From contig NZ_JADOTW010000020.1 of the NCBI RefSeq assembly GCF_015645095.1, positions 1 through 64,000 of the forward strand: a stretch of DNA of 64,000 bases, in the 5' to 3' direction. The translations under genes were made by a program, and so were the position numbers. How positions within the stretch are numbered: the first letter of the stretch is position 1; each line of letters opens with the position of its first letter. The notes beneath the pieces are model-generated. The model was not told the DNA's origin and made no database searches. It saw only the letters and a list, made by a program, of their open reading frames with translations. The DNA comes from Halomonas sp. 328. GTDB taxonomy: Bacteria; Pseudomonadota; Gammaproteobacteria; Pseudomonadales; Halomonadaceae. This document shows positions 33,422-40,734 of the stretch, in pieces.

Positions 33422-34100
33422 GGCGCTCCTCCTGGCTGCGCCGCAGCGCGTCCCGGGTCGCCACGAAGACCGCCCGGCCCAGCTCGCGGCCCAGTCGCGT
33501 ACCGGAGCCGGCATAGTCGCTGGGTTCCCCCGCCTGGGTGGCGGCGACGGCCAAACAGTCGGTGGAGGTGCCGCTGGCCGGAGTGCCGCTGTGGGGGTCG
33601 CGGATCGCCCGGGCCTGGAGGGCCCGGGCCTTGGCCTCCGTCGCCGAGAGGGCGGCATTGACCAGGCCCGCATCGCTCAGGTGGGCGTCCAGGAAGACCA
33701 GGGTATTGATGGTGCCCACCGGCCGCGGGTCGCCCGTCAGGGGCGCGGTGATATCCACCGCATTGCCGGCCCCGGCGGTGACCGCCACCAGCAGCCCCTC
33801 CCCCGCCACCAGGGCCAGGTGCTCGAGATGCACCGCGGTCATCATCGCCAGGCTCTCACCCAAGCCCAGGCCGCGCCGGGCCAGCCAGGCGCCCAGGTCA
33901 TTAGCAGGCGCCCGGCCATCATAGGCCTTGTCCACATGGAAGTTGCAGAAGTGGCGCCGCCAGCCCAGGCCGCCCCCCACCAGGGCGCTGCTCAGGGTAC
34001 GCAGGGGCCGGGCGGCGGCGAAGTGCAGGCAGTGGGCGTCCGCCGCCAGGCTCAGGCCCGGGGCGAAATCCAGTGCTTGCGGGCAGACCGGGGCATTCAT
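33414..34100 (-). CDS. cbiZ: Adenosylcobinamide amidohydrolase CbiZ
   Basis: A 228-residue protein with the CbiZ pattern: SSALVGGGLGWRRHFCNFHVDKAYDGRAP, AMMTAVHLEHLALV, VAVTAGAGNAVDI and TINTLVFLDAHLSDAGLVNA. CbiZ cleaves adenosylcobinamide to adenosylcobyric acid, allowing salvage and remodelling of foreign corrinoids. It is locked between cobT and cbiB by overlaps of 4 and 8 nt, so remodelling is built into this late-pathway operon. Confidence 0.88.
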   Translation of the reverse strand: MNAPVCPQALDFAPGLSLAADAHCLHFAAARPLRTLSSALVGGGLGWRRHFCNFHVDKAYDGRAPANDLGAWLARRGLGLGESLAMMTAVHLEHLALVAGEGLLVAVTAGAGNAVDITAPLTGDPRPVGTINTLVFLDAHLSDAGLVNAALSATEAKARALQARAIRDPHSGTPASGTSTDCLAVAATQAGEPSDYAGSGTRLGRELGRAVFVATRDALRRSQEERHG

Positions 34101-35152
34101 GGGGCGTTACCGATGCCCGCCTGATCGAAGGTCGCCATCTCGGCGAGCATGCGGCAGGCCGACTCCAGCAGCGGGAAGGCCAGGGCCGCGCCGCTGCCCT
34201 CCCCCAGGCGCAGCCCCAGATCCAGTAGCGGCTCCGCCGCCAGGGCACGCAGGGCGATATCGTGGCCCGGCTCCCGGGAGCGGTGGCCGAAGATCAAGTA
34301 AGGGCGCAGCGCCGGGCAAAGGCGACAGGCCACCAGGGCCGCCGCCGTGGCGATCAGCCCATCCACCAGTAGCGGCACCCGCCGGGCCGCCCCGCCCAGG
34401 TAGGCCCCTGCCATGGCGGCGATCTCCAGGCCGCCGAGGGCGGCGAGGGCCCCCAGGGGGTCATCCGCCTCGACCCGGCGCGCGCCCAGGGCCCGGGCGA
34501 TCACCTCGCGCTTATGGGCCAGGCCCGCGGCGTCGATGCCGGTCCCCGGCCCCACCACGGCCTCCGGGGAGGCGTCACAGAGAACCGCCAGCAGGGCGCT
34601 GCTGGCGGTGGTATTGGCGATGCCCATCTCGCCAACGATCAGGCAGCGACAGCCCGCCGCCACCGCCCGCTCGGCGGCCTGGATCCCGACCCCGATGGCG
34701 GCCTCGGCCTCGTCCCGGGTCATGGCGTCCTCCCGGGCCAGGTTACGGGTGCCGGGGCGCACCTTGGCGTTCACCACCGCCTGGCGCACCTCGGCGGGCA
34801 GCTCGCCGGCCACCCCCACGTCGATCACCTCCAGGCGCGCCCCGTGCTGGCGGGCGAAGACATTGATCGCCGCGCCGCCGGCGGCGAAGTTGGCCACCAT
34901 CTGGGCGGTGACCGCCTGGGGAAAGGCCGAGACCCCCTCCGCCGCCACCCCGTGATCGGCGGCGAAGACCAGCACCCCGGGAGGCGAGACCCGCGGCAGG
35001 GCCTCGCCCTGGATCAGCGCCAGCTCGATGGCCAGGCGCTCCAGACGACCCAGGCTGCCCGGCGGCTTGGTGAGGTTGTCCAGGTGCTGGGTCACCCGCT
35101 CGGCCAGGGCCGAGTCGGGCTCGCGAATGACGGCGAGGGTCGAGGAGAGCAT
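34097..35152 (-). CDS. cobT: Nicotinate-nucleotide:dimethylbenzimidazole phosphoribosyltransferase
   Basis: A 351-residue enzyme that activates dimethylbenzimidazole to alpha-ribazole phosphate. Landmarks: LTKPPGSLGRLERLA, FAADHGVAAEGVSAFP, GEMGIANTTASSALL, VGPGTGID and the base-handling glutamate near the C-terminus (RLGEGSGAALAFPLLES). ATG 35152 has GGAG 7 nt upstream. It is the first gene of the minus-strand late B12 operon; no riboswitch is seen before it. The Pseudomonas name is cobU. Confidence 0.94.
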   Translation of the reverse strand: MLSSTLAVIREPDSALAERVTQHLDNLTKPPGSLGRLERLAIELALIQGEALPRVSPPGVLVFAADHGVAAEGVSAFPQAVTAQMVANFAAGGAAINVFARQHGARLEVIDVGVAGELPAEVRQAVVNAKVRPGTRNLAREDAMTRDEAEAAIGVGIQAAERAVAAGCRCLIVGEMGIANTTASSALLAVLCDASPEAVVGPGTGIDAAGLAHKREVIARALGARRVEADDPLGALAALGGLEIAAMAGAYLGGAARRVPLLVDGLIATAAALVACRLCPALRPYLIFGHRSREPGHDIALRALAAEPLLDLGLRLGEGSGAALAFPLLESACRMLAEMATFDQAGIGNAP

Positions 35153-35238
35153 GGGGACTCCGGGCGGATCATCAGAAGAGGCGCATGGTAGCAGATGCGC
35201 CACGTCCTGATGCAGGTCATGGCGCCGGCGGCGCCACG

Positions 35239-35390
35239 GACTAGGCTTTGTCTGAAAAGTCGGCGAGCGAAGGTCAGACAAGGCAAAAATCGGCGAAAAG
35301 ACGGAGTTTACGGGGTGTAAATGAGTACTTTGAGCCGATTTTTAACGCCGTATGGCCGAGCGCAGCCAGTTTTCGGACATAGACTAGGCT
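35239..35390. mobile_element. MITE-like element (134 bp) with 9-bp flanking direct repeats
   Basis: GACTAGGCT is repeated at 35239-35247 and 35382-35390. The 134 bp between begin TTGTCTGAAAAGTCGG and end with the related inverse (TATGTCCGAAAACTGG on the other strand). The centre, around GGAGTTTACGGGGTGTAAATGAGTA, is AT-richer than its surroundings. It has no coding capacity. This is the layout of a non-autonomous transposable element with a target duplication. Confidence 0.75.
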
Positions 35391-35428
35391 AACGGGAAGC
35401 CCTGACGAACCGACGGGAGGAACCGAGC

Positions 35429-35893
35429 ATGCGCTTTCATCAAGTGAAGGAGCTGGTGACCTGGGCGGTGGACTTTCACCGCCAACTGGCCGGCCAGTAC
35501 CAGCGGCTGGCCGATGAGGCCAGCAACGAGCGCCAGAAGATGGCGCTGGAGTACCTGGTGCAGCGGGAGACCAAGCAGGGCCAGGAGCTGGCCAGCTACC
35601 TGGAGGAGAATGGCGACCATACCGCCGTGCTGGAGACCTGGTTCGACGACCCCGCCGACTTTCCCCATGCTCCCGTACTGGGCCGCCTGCCGGAGCGGCT
35701 CGACGGCGGTGAGGTACAGGACGTGCTGGCCACCGCCCTGGCCACCCATCGCACTCTGCAGGACCTCTACGAACACCGCGCCGAGCGGGCCGGTGCCCAG
35801 CGGGAGGAGGAGTTCTTCGCCTCCCTGGCGGCGGAGCACAAGGCGGAGGTGCGGCGCATCGTGCGCGACCTGCAGCGGTTGGAGGCCTACTAG
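35429..35893 (+). CDS. Ferritin-like/rubrerythrin-type helical protein, function unknown
   Basis: A 154-residue, wholly alpha-helical, acidic protein with repeated Glu/His positions (LVTWAVDFHRQLAGQYQRLAD, LEYLVQRETKQGQELASYLEE, EEFFASLAAEHKAEVRRIV) that suggest a four-helix bundle like ferritin-like proteins. I do not see a full pair of ExxH di-iron motifs, so metal binding is open. GGGAGGA precedes ATG by 8 nt. It stands alone between the MITE and a convergent gene. Confidence 0.7.
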   Translation: MRFHQVKELVTWAVDFHRQLAGQYQRLADEASNERQKMALEYLVQRETKQGQELASYLEENGDHTAVLETWFDDPADFPHAPVLGRLPERLDGGEVQDVLATALATHRTLQDLYEHRAERAGAQREEEFFASLAAEHKAEVRRIVRDLQRLEAY

Positions 35894-35915
35894 CCGGCAT
35901 CGCGCCGAGGAGGGC

Positions 35916-36425
35916 TTAGAGGATCTCCTCGATGGGGTAGACATGCACCAGGTAGAGGTAGAAGAAGAGCAACGACAGGGTCAGGATGATGACCCCGAGC
36001 ACCGGCGAGCTCAGCTTGATGCCGCCGGGGCTCGCCTCCAGGGTGGTGCGGGTATCACCGCCTCCCCCTTGCCCCTGGCGAAACTGCAGCCAGGAAAAAT
36101 AGATCCCGACCACCACCAGGAAGACCACCAGCACGAAGGTGATCTTCGATGAGAGGAGCTGCCAGGCGAAGACCCGCCGGCGGTGCTCATACCCCTCGCG
36201 GCGATAGTCGTAGTAGGCCTGCAGGGCCCGGCGCTGGGCCGCCTGTCCCTGGTCGTCGAGCCAGCCGGGGTCGACCATCATCGGCGCGAAGTCCCCCTCG
36301 CCACCCTCCAGGGCCGACACGAGGTCGGCGATGCGTTCGGGGAGTGGCTCGGGCGTTTCCGCGGCGGCGCTCCCCGCCATGGCGATCATCCATACCAGCA
36401 GTAGCCAGCGGCATATCGGGCACAT
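35916..36425 (-). CDS. Hypothetical membrane protein
   Basis: A 169-residue protein with a cleavable signal (MAGSAAAE, about residue 22), a periplasmic helical segment rich in Arg/Tyr (about 50-85), and two membrane helices (about 94-114 and 138-160). It ends YPIEEIL. I recognise no family. It lies 20 bp downstream of another exported protein on the same strand and may be co-transcribed with it. An AGGA site precedes the ATG. Confidence 0.7.
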   Translation of the reverse strand: MCPICRWLLLVWMIAMAGSAAAETPEPLPERIADLVSALEGGEGDFAPMMVDPGWLDDQGQAAQRRALQAYYDYRREGYEHRRRVFAWQLLSSKITFVLVVFLVVVGIYFSWLQFRQGQGGGGDTRTTLEASPGGIKLSSPVLGVIILTLSLLFFYLYLVHVYPIEEIL

Positions 36426-36445
36426 CGGCGTGTTCCTGCGAAAGT

Positions 36446-37042
36446 TCAGGGCGCCGCGGTCAGGAAGCGCAGGCTGCGCAACCGCCAGTCAATCACCTCA
36501 TAGTAGCCCTTGCCGGCCTCGGTCTGCCGGTAGGCCTCGAACTCGGCGTCACCGAGCAGGTTGCCGAGCACCCCCAGCAAGCGTTCGCCGAGCTCGCCGC
36601 CCCAGGCAGCGAGTTCATCGGGCAGCAGCGGCAGCTCGGCCGAGGGTACCTGCATGGGCAGGGTGCCCAGGGAGGTGCCGTCGGGGAAGTGCGTGGTGGT
36701 GGAGCCGTCGGGGAACTGGCGGTGAATGCGCCCATCGGGATAGTGCGTCTCGAAGGTGCCGTCCTCGAGGATGCGGCGCCGCTCCCCCGGCGTCTCGGGA
36801 GCAAGGCCCGGCTCCCGCAGGCGCGCCTCGTCCACCCCACTGCAACGGGCCAGGCACTGCATCAGCCGGGGCGACAGCTCCTCGAGGGCGGGCCCCAGCT
36901 GCGCCAGGGCCGGGGGCGCGCCGAAATCGTCCGCCTGCCCGGGTCCCCAGGCCACCAGCCCGAGGCACAGCAGCCCCGGCCAGAGCCTGGCGCACGGCGA
37001 CCATCCACTTCCCCGGCACCATGAATCGCATCGCTTGCCCAT
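36446..37042 (-). CDS. Exported protein with TCP10/CPAP-like PDG repeats
   Basis: A 198-residue protein with an N-terminal hydrophobic signal (LWPGLLCLGLVAWG, about 20-33). The middle holds short beta-hairpin repeats, LEDGTFETHYPDGRIHRQFPDG and then TTTHFPDGTSLG, like the G-box repeats of TCP10/CPAP C-terminal domains. The remainder is helical. The role is unknown. Start ATG 37042 is preceded by GGAGGG. The unusual Cys/Arg-rich first 15 residues may mean the true start is slightly later. Confidence 0.65.
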   Translation of the reverse strand: MGKRCDSWCRGSGWSPCARLWPGLLCLGLVAWGPGQADDFGAPPALAQLGPALEELSPRLMQCLARCSGVDEARLREPGLAPETPGERRRILEDGTFETHYPDGRIHRQFPDGSTTTHFPDGTSLGTLPMQVPSAELPLLPDELAAWGGELGERLLGVLGNLLGDAEFEAYRQTEAGKGYYEVIDWRLRSLRFLTAAP

Positions 37043-37142
37043 AAGCCCTCCGAGTCATTTCCGGCGCGCGGCGCACTGATCTGCAGTTTAGTTCGAGGCA
37101 GGGCCCCTCGCCCGGCCTGGCCAGCCTGGGCGCTCCGACATA

Positions 37143-37162
37143 TACTGTATTTATATACAGCA
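37143..37162 (+). promoter_or_regulatory. LexA (SOS) box
   Basis: TACTGTATTTATATACAGCA contains the perfect core CTGT-N8-ACAG at 37145-37160. It lies 14 bp before the ATG of the radical SAM gene, where bound LexA would block its promoter or early transcription. Confidence 0.9.
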
Positions 37163-37175
37163 TCAGGAGCGCCCT

Positions 37176-38249
37176 ATGCCGACCCCGCCACCGCTCAAGG
37201 GCCGCGGCGCCACCTATGATCCCGACAATCGCTTCGCCCCCACCCGGGTCGAGGCGGAAGACGACGGCTGGTGGCAGGAGGAAACGCCACCACGGCGGGC
37301 CACCCTGGTGGCCGAGGAGGCGGCGCGCAGCGCCCTGGCCTGGAACGACTCGCCGGACCTGCCCTTCGACCGCTCCCTCAATCCCTACCGCGGCTGCGAG
37401 CACGGCTGCATCTACTGCTATGCCCGCCCCAGCCATGCCTACTGGGATCTCTCCCCGGGGCTCGACTTCGAGACCCGCTTGATCGCCAGGAGCGGCCTGG
37501 TGGAGCGGCTGCGCGAGGAGCTCTGCCGTCCCGGCTATGTGTGCCGCCCGATCAACCTCTCCGGCAACACCGACTGCTACCAGCCCCTGGAGGCGGAGCG
37601 GGGCAGCACCCGGGAGCTGCTGGCCTTCCTGCTGGAATGCCGTCACCCCCTGACCCTGGTCACCAAGAGCGCCCTGCTCCTGCGCGACCTGGACCTGCTC
37701 CGGGCCCTGGCCGAGCGCCGCCTGGTGCGGGTGATGATCAGCCTGACCAGCCTCGACCGCACCCTCAAGCGCCGCCTGGAGCCCCGGGCCGCCAGCCCGG
37801 GGGCGCGACTCAAGGCGATCCGCGCCCTGGCCGAGGCAGGCGTGCCGGTGGGCACCCTGGTGGCCCCGGTGATCCCGGGCCTCACCGACCACGAGCTGGA
37901 GCGCCTGCTCGGCGCGGCCCGGGAGGCCGGGGCCGATAGCGCCGGCTGGATGCTGCTGCGCCTGCCCCGGGAGGTGGCGCCGCTGTTCGAGGCCTGGCTC
38001 GAGGCCCACTACCCGGAGCGGGCCGCCAGGGTAATGAGCCTGATGCGCCAATGCCGCGGCGGCGCCGCCTATGACGCCCGCTTCGGCAAGCGCATGCGCG
38101 GCGAAGGGGTCTTCGCCGAGCTACTGGCCCAGCGCTTCGCCACCACCTGTCGGCGCCTGGGGCTCAACCAGGCCCCGGCCCTGGCCGCCCAGCGGCTGGA
38201 TACCAGCGCCTTTCGTCCGCCGCATCTCCAGGGCGACCTCTTCGATTAG
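37176..38249 (+). CDS. PA0069-family radical SAM protein, SOS-regulated
   Basis: A 357-residue radical SAM enzyme related to the SplB/DNA-repair-photolyase-like group. The cluster motif is CEHGCIYC (about residues 74-81), followed by the SAM-barrel strands PINLSGNTDCYQPLE and TLVTKSALLLRDLDLL. AGGAG lies 7 nt before ATG. A LexA box overlaps its promoter region, so DNA-damage induction is expected. To my knowledge the P. aeruginosa homologue PA0069 is also in the LexA regulon. The reaction is unknown. Confidence 0.9.
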   Translation: MPTPPPLKGRGATYDPDNRFAPTRVEAEDDGWWQEETPPRRATLVAEEAARSALAWNDSPDLPFDRSLNPYRGCEHGCIYCYARPSHAYWDLSPGLDFETRLIARSGLVERLREELCRPGYVCRPINLSGNTDCYQPLEAERGSTRELLAFLLECRHPLTLVTKSALLLRDLDLLRALAERRLVRVMISLTSLDRTLKRRLEPRAASPGARLKAIRALAEAGVPVGTLVAPVIPGLTDHELERLLGAAREAGADSAGWMLLRLPREVAPLFEAWLEAHYPERAARVMSLMRQCRGGAAYDARFGKRMRGEGVFAELLAQRFATTCRRLGLNQAPALAAQRLDTSAFRPPHLQGDLFD

Positions 38250-38277
38250 GGGTTTAGTCCCGGCGGCACACCGCCGC

Positions 38278-39273
38278 TCAGGGAATCAGCACGGCGGCGC
38301 CCGAGAAGCACCCGGCGCGCAGGTCATCGAGGGCGCGATTGGCGTCTGCCAGGGGGTAGGCATGGGTTTCGGTCTGGATGGGGATTCGCGCCGCCAGGGG
38401 CAGGAAGGCCTCGCCATCGGCACGGGTGAGGTTGGCCACCGAGCGCACCAGGCGCTCCTCCCAGAGCAGCCGATAGGGGAAGGCGGGAATCTCCGACATA
38501 TGGATGCCGCCACACACCACCACGCCACCGGGGCGCACCCGGGCCAGCGCCTCGGGGACCAGCTCGCCCACCGGGGCGAAGATAATGGCCGCATCCAGCG
38601 GCCGGGGCGGCGCCTGCCCCGAGTCCCCCGCCCAGCGGGCCCCCAGGCGTCGGGCGAAGGCCTGGGCCTCTCGATCGCCGGGGCGAGTAAAGGCGTAGCA
38701 GTGCTGGCCCTTGGCTCGGGCCAACTGGATCAGCAGGTGCGCCGCGGCGCCGAAGCCGTAGAGCCCCAGGTGGCGCAGTGACTCGCCCCCCGCCAGGCGC
38801 CAGGCGCGGTAGCCGATCAGCCCGGCACAGAGCAGCGGTGACGAGGCCCGGGCCTCGCCGGTGACGGGAAAGCCGTAGCGGGCATCCGCCACGCAATACT
38901 CCGCGTAGCCACCGTCCCGGGTGTAGCCGGTGAACTGCGCCCGCCGGCAGAGGTTCTCCCGCCCGGCACGACACTCGGTGCACTCGCCACAGGTCCAGCC
39001 CAGCCAGGGCACCCCTACCCGGCTGCCCGGTGCCGGCGTCGTCACCCCCGGCCCCAGGGCCACCACCTCGCCGACGATCTCGTGCCCGGGAATCAGCGGC
39101 AGCCGCGCCTCATTGAGCTCGCCGTCCACCACATGCAGGTCGGTGCGGCACACCGCACAGGCCTCGACCCGGATCAACAGCTCCCCGGGGCCCGGCACGG
39201 GACGCGGGACCCGTTCCCGGCGTAGCGGCCGCCCGGTCTCGTGGAGCCGCATGGCCCACATCGTTTCGCTCAT
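38278..39273 (-). CDS. Zinc-dependent alcohol dehydrogenase family protein
   Basis: A 331-residue medium-chain dehydrogenase. Catalytic zinc ligands are in VEACAVCRTDLH and GHEIVG; the structural zinc site has four cysteines in CGECTECRAGRENLC. The cofactor motif is GLYGFGAAAH, a variant of GxGxxG. ATG 39273 follows GAGGTGAG, so it is preferred over the in-frame ATG at 39303. Natural substrate is unknown; the family includes AdhA-like alcohol dehydrogenases. Confidence 0.88.
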   Translation of the reverse strand: MSETMWAMRLHETGRPLRRERVPRPVPGPGELLIRVEACAVCRTDLHVVDGELNEARLPLIPGHEIVGEVVALGPGVTTPAPGSRVGVPWLGWTCGECTECRAGRENLCRRAQFTGYTRDGGYAEYCVADARYGFPVTGEARASSPLLCAGLIGYRAWRLAGGESLRHLGLYGFGAAAHLLIQLARAKGQHCYAFTRPGDREAQAFARRLGARWAGDSGQAPPRPLDAAIIFAPVGELVPEALARVRPGGVVVCGGIHMSEIPAFPYRLLWEERLVRSVANLTRADGEAFLPLAARIPIQTETHAYPLADANRALDDLRAGCFSGAAVLIP

Positions 39274-39346
39274 CGCCCTCACCTCGATATTGGCCACCCT
39301 CAAGGCGTAGGATAGATGGCTCCCCCGCGAAACGAGTCAGCGACCC

Positions 39347-39646
39347 ATGGCCGAGTCCCTCAGCAAGACCAAGAGCAGCTTCTATCGACGCCTCTATGTG
39401 GCCCACCTGATCGATCACGGCGTGGCCAGCGTGCCCGAGCTGATCGAAGCCACCGGCATGCCGCGGCGGACCGCCCAGGACACCATCCACTCCCTCGCCG
39501 AGCTGGATATCGCCTGCGACTTCGAGCAGGCCGAGGGGGCCCGCCACAATATCGGCCGCTACCGCATCCGCGACTGGGGCGCCATCGACCCACGCTGGGT
39601 CGAGGTCAACGCGGCACGCCTCAAGGCCGCCCTGGGCTACCCCTGA
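39347..39646 (+). CDS. Small winged helix-turn-helix protein
   Basis: A 99-residue basic protein with an N-terminal winged HTH (VPELIEATGMPRRTAQDTIHSL as the recognition segment, about 28-49) and a short C-terminal wing ending RWVEVNAARLKAALGYP. It resembles the YfeC-like single-domain regulators of Pseudomonas and Halomonas. It ends 13 bp before the lipoprotein hydrolase gene, suggesting co-transcription. Targets unknown. Confidence 0.75.
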   Translation: MAESLSKTKSSFYRRLYVAHLIDHGVASVPELIEATGMPRRTAQDTIHSLAELDIACDFEQAEGARHNIGRYRIRDWGAIDPRWVEVNAARLKAALGYP

Positions 39647-39659
39647 CCGCGGGCCCGCC

Positions 39660-40643
39660 ATGAGGCTGCCGTGGCTCATCGGCCTGCTGGCCTTCGCCCT
39701 GGGTGGCTGCGCGTCGTCGGGCGAGGCGCCGCCGTTCGACCTGCCGCCCCCCTATGCGGGCTATGTCGAGGTCGCGGAAGACCAGCGCCTGCCCTACCGG
39801 CAGTGGCTGCCGGATCACGCCCCCCGGGCCCTGGTGCTGGCCCTGCATGGCTTCAACGACCACGCCGGCAGCTTCGCCCCCCTGGGGGAAACGCTGAGTG
39901 GGCAAGGCATCGCCCTCTATGCCCATGATCAGCGCGGCTTCGGCACCACCGAGCCCCGCGGCCACTGGCCCGGCGAGGCGGCCCTGGTGGCGGACGCCCA
40001 CGCCATGCTGGCCTGGCTGGAGGCACGCTATCCCGACACGCCCCGCTACCTGCTGGGCAAGAGCATGGGGGCCGCCGTGGCGCTGCGAGTGCTGGCGGAG
40101 CGGCCCGCGGTAGCGGGCGGGGTCCTGGTGGCCCCGGCGGTATGGGGACGCAGCACCATGCCCTGGTACCAGCGCCTGGGGCTGTGGCTCGGCATGCGCC
40201 TGGCGCCGGAGGCGCGTTTCTCGGCCCGCACCGCCCGGCGCCTGGGCATCGAGCCCACCGATGACCCGGAGATTCGCCACCAGCTGGCCCGGGACCCGCT
40301 GCTGCTGCGCAGCGCCCGCATCGAGGCCCTGGACGGGGTGGCTCGATTGATGGACACCGCCCTGGCCGCGGCGCCCGAGCAGACGGGGCCCCTGCTGCTG
40401 CTCTACGGCGAGGCGGATCAGGTGATTCCCGAGGACGCGGTCTGCACCCTGCTGGCGACCCTGCCGCCGCCCCCGGCCTGGCGCCTGGTGCTCTACCCCG
40501 AGGGCTACCATATGCTGACCCGCTACCGGGGACGGGCCCAGACCGAGGCGGACCTGGCGGCCTGGCTGCAGGACCCGGCGGCGCCCCTGCCCTCCGGCCG
40601 GGAGGTCACGCCGGAGACCGCCGAACGACGCCTGTGCCGATAA
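39660..40643 (+). CDS. Lipoprotein alpha/beta hydrolase, lysophospholipase-like
   Basis: A 327-residue hydrolase with a lipobox LGGC at the end of the signal (about residues 13-16), so it should be membrane anchored. The fold markers are ALVLALHGFNDHAGSF, YAHDQRGFGTTEP, the nucleophile elbow LGKSMGAAVAL (GxSxG), LYGEADQVIPED for the acid, and GYHMLTR for the histidine. It is a monoacylglycerol lipase/lysophospholipase-type protein. Confidence 0.85.
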   Translation: MRLPWLIGLLAFALGGCASSGEAPPFDLPPPYAGYVEVAEDQRLPYRQWLPDHAPRALVLALHGFNDHAGSFAPLGETLSGQGIALYAHDQRGFGTTEPRGHWPGEAALVADAHAMLAWLEARYPDTPRYLLGKSMGAAVALRVLAERPAVAGGVLVAPAVWGRSTMPWYQRLGLWLGMRLAPEARFSARTARRLGIEPTDDPEIRHQLARDPLLLRSARIEALDGVARLMDTALAAAPEQTGPLLLLYGEADQVIPEDAVCTLLATLPPPPAWRLVLYPEGYHMLTRYRGRAQTEADLAAWLQDPAAPLPSGREVTPETAERRLCR

Positions 40644-40670
40644 AAAAAAACGGCGACCCGAGGTCGCCGT
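40642..40670 (-). terminator. Terminator after the acyl-CoA dehydrogenase gene
   Basis: ACGGCGAC-ccga-GGTCGCCGT forms an 8-bp stem. On the minus strand it is followed by a run of nine T. It lies about 65 bp past the dehydrogenase stop and just after the plus-strand hydrolase stop, so it can end transcription from the right. Confidence 0.85.
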
Positions 40671-40734
40671 AAGGAAGCGGTCAGCGCGACTGACCAGAGA
40701 GATCGATCACAGCAAGTCTGGCATCACCTCGAAC

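Noticed and set aside
35274-35900. A minus-strand frame starting opposite the ferritin-like gene and ending in the MITE
   Set aside because: It is antisense to the helical protein and runs into mobile DNA; the composition is Arg/Pro-rich shadow sequence.
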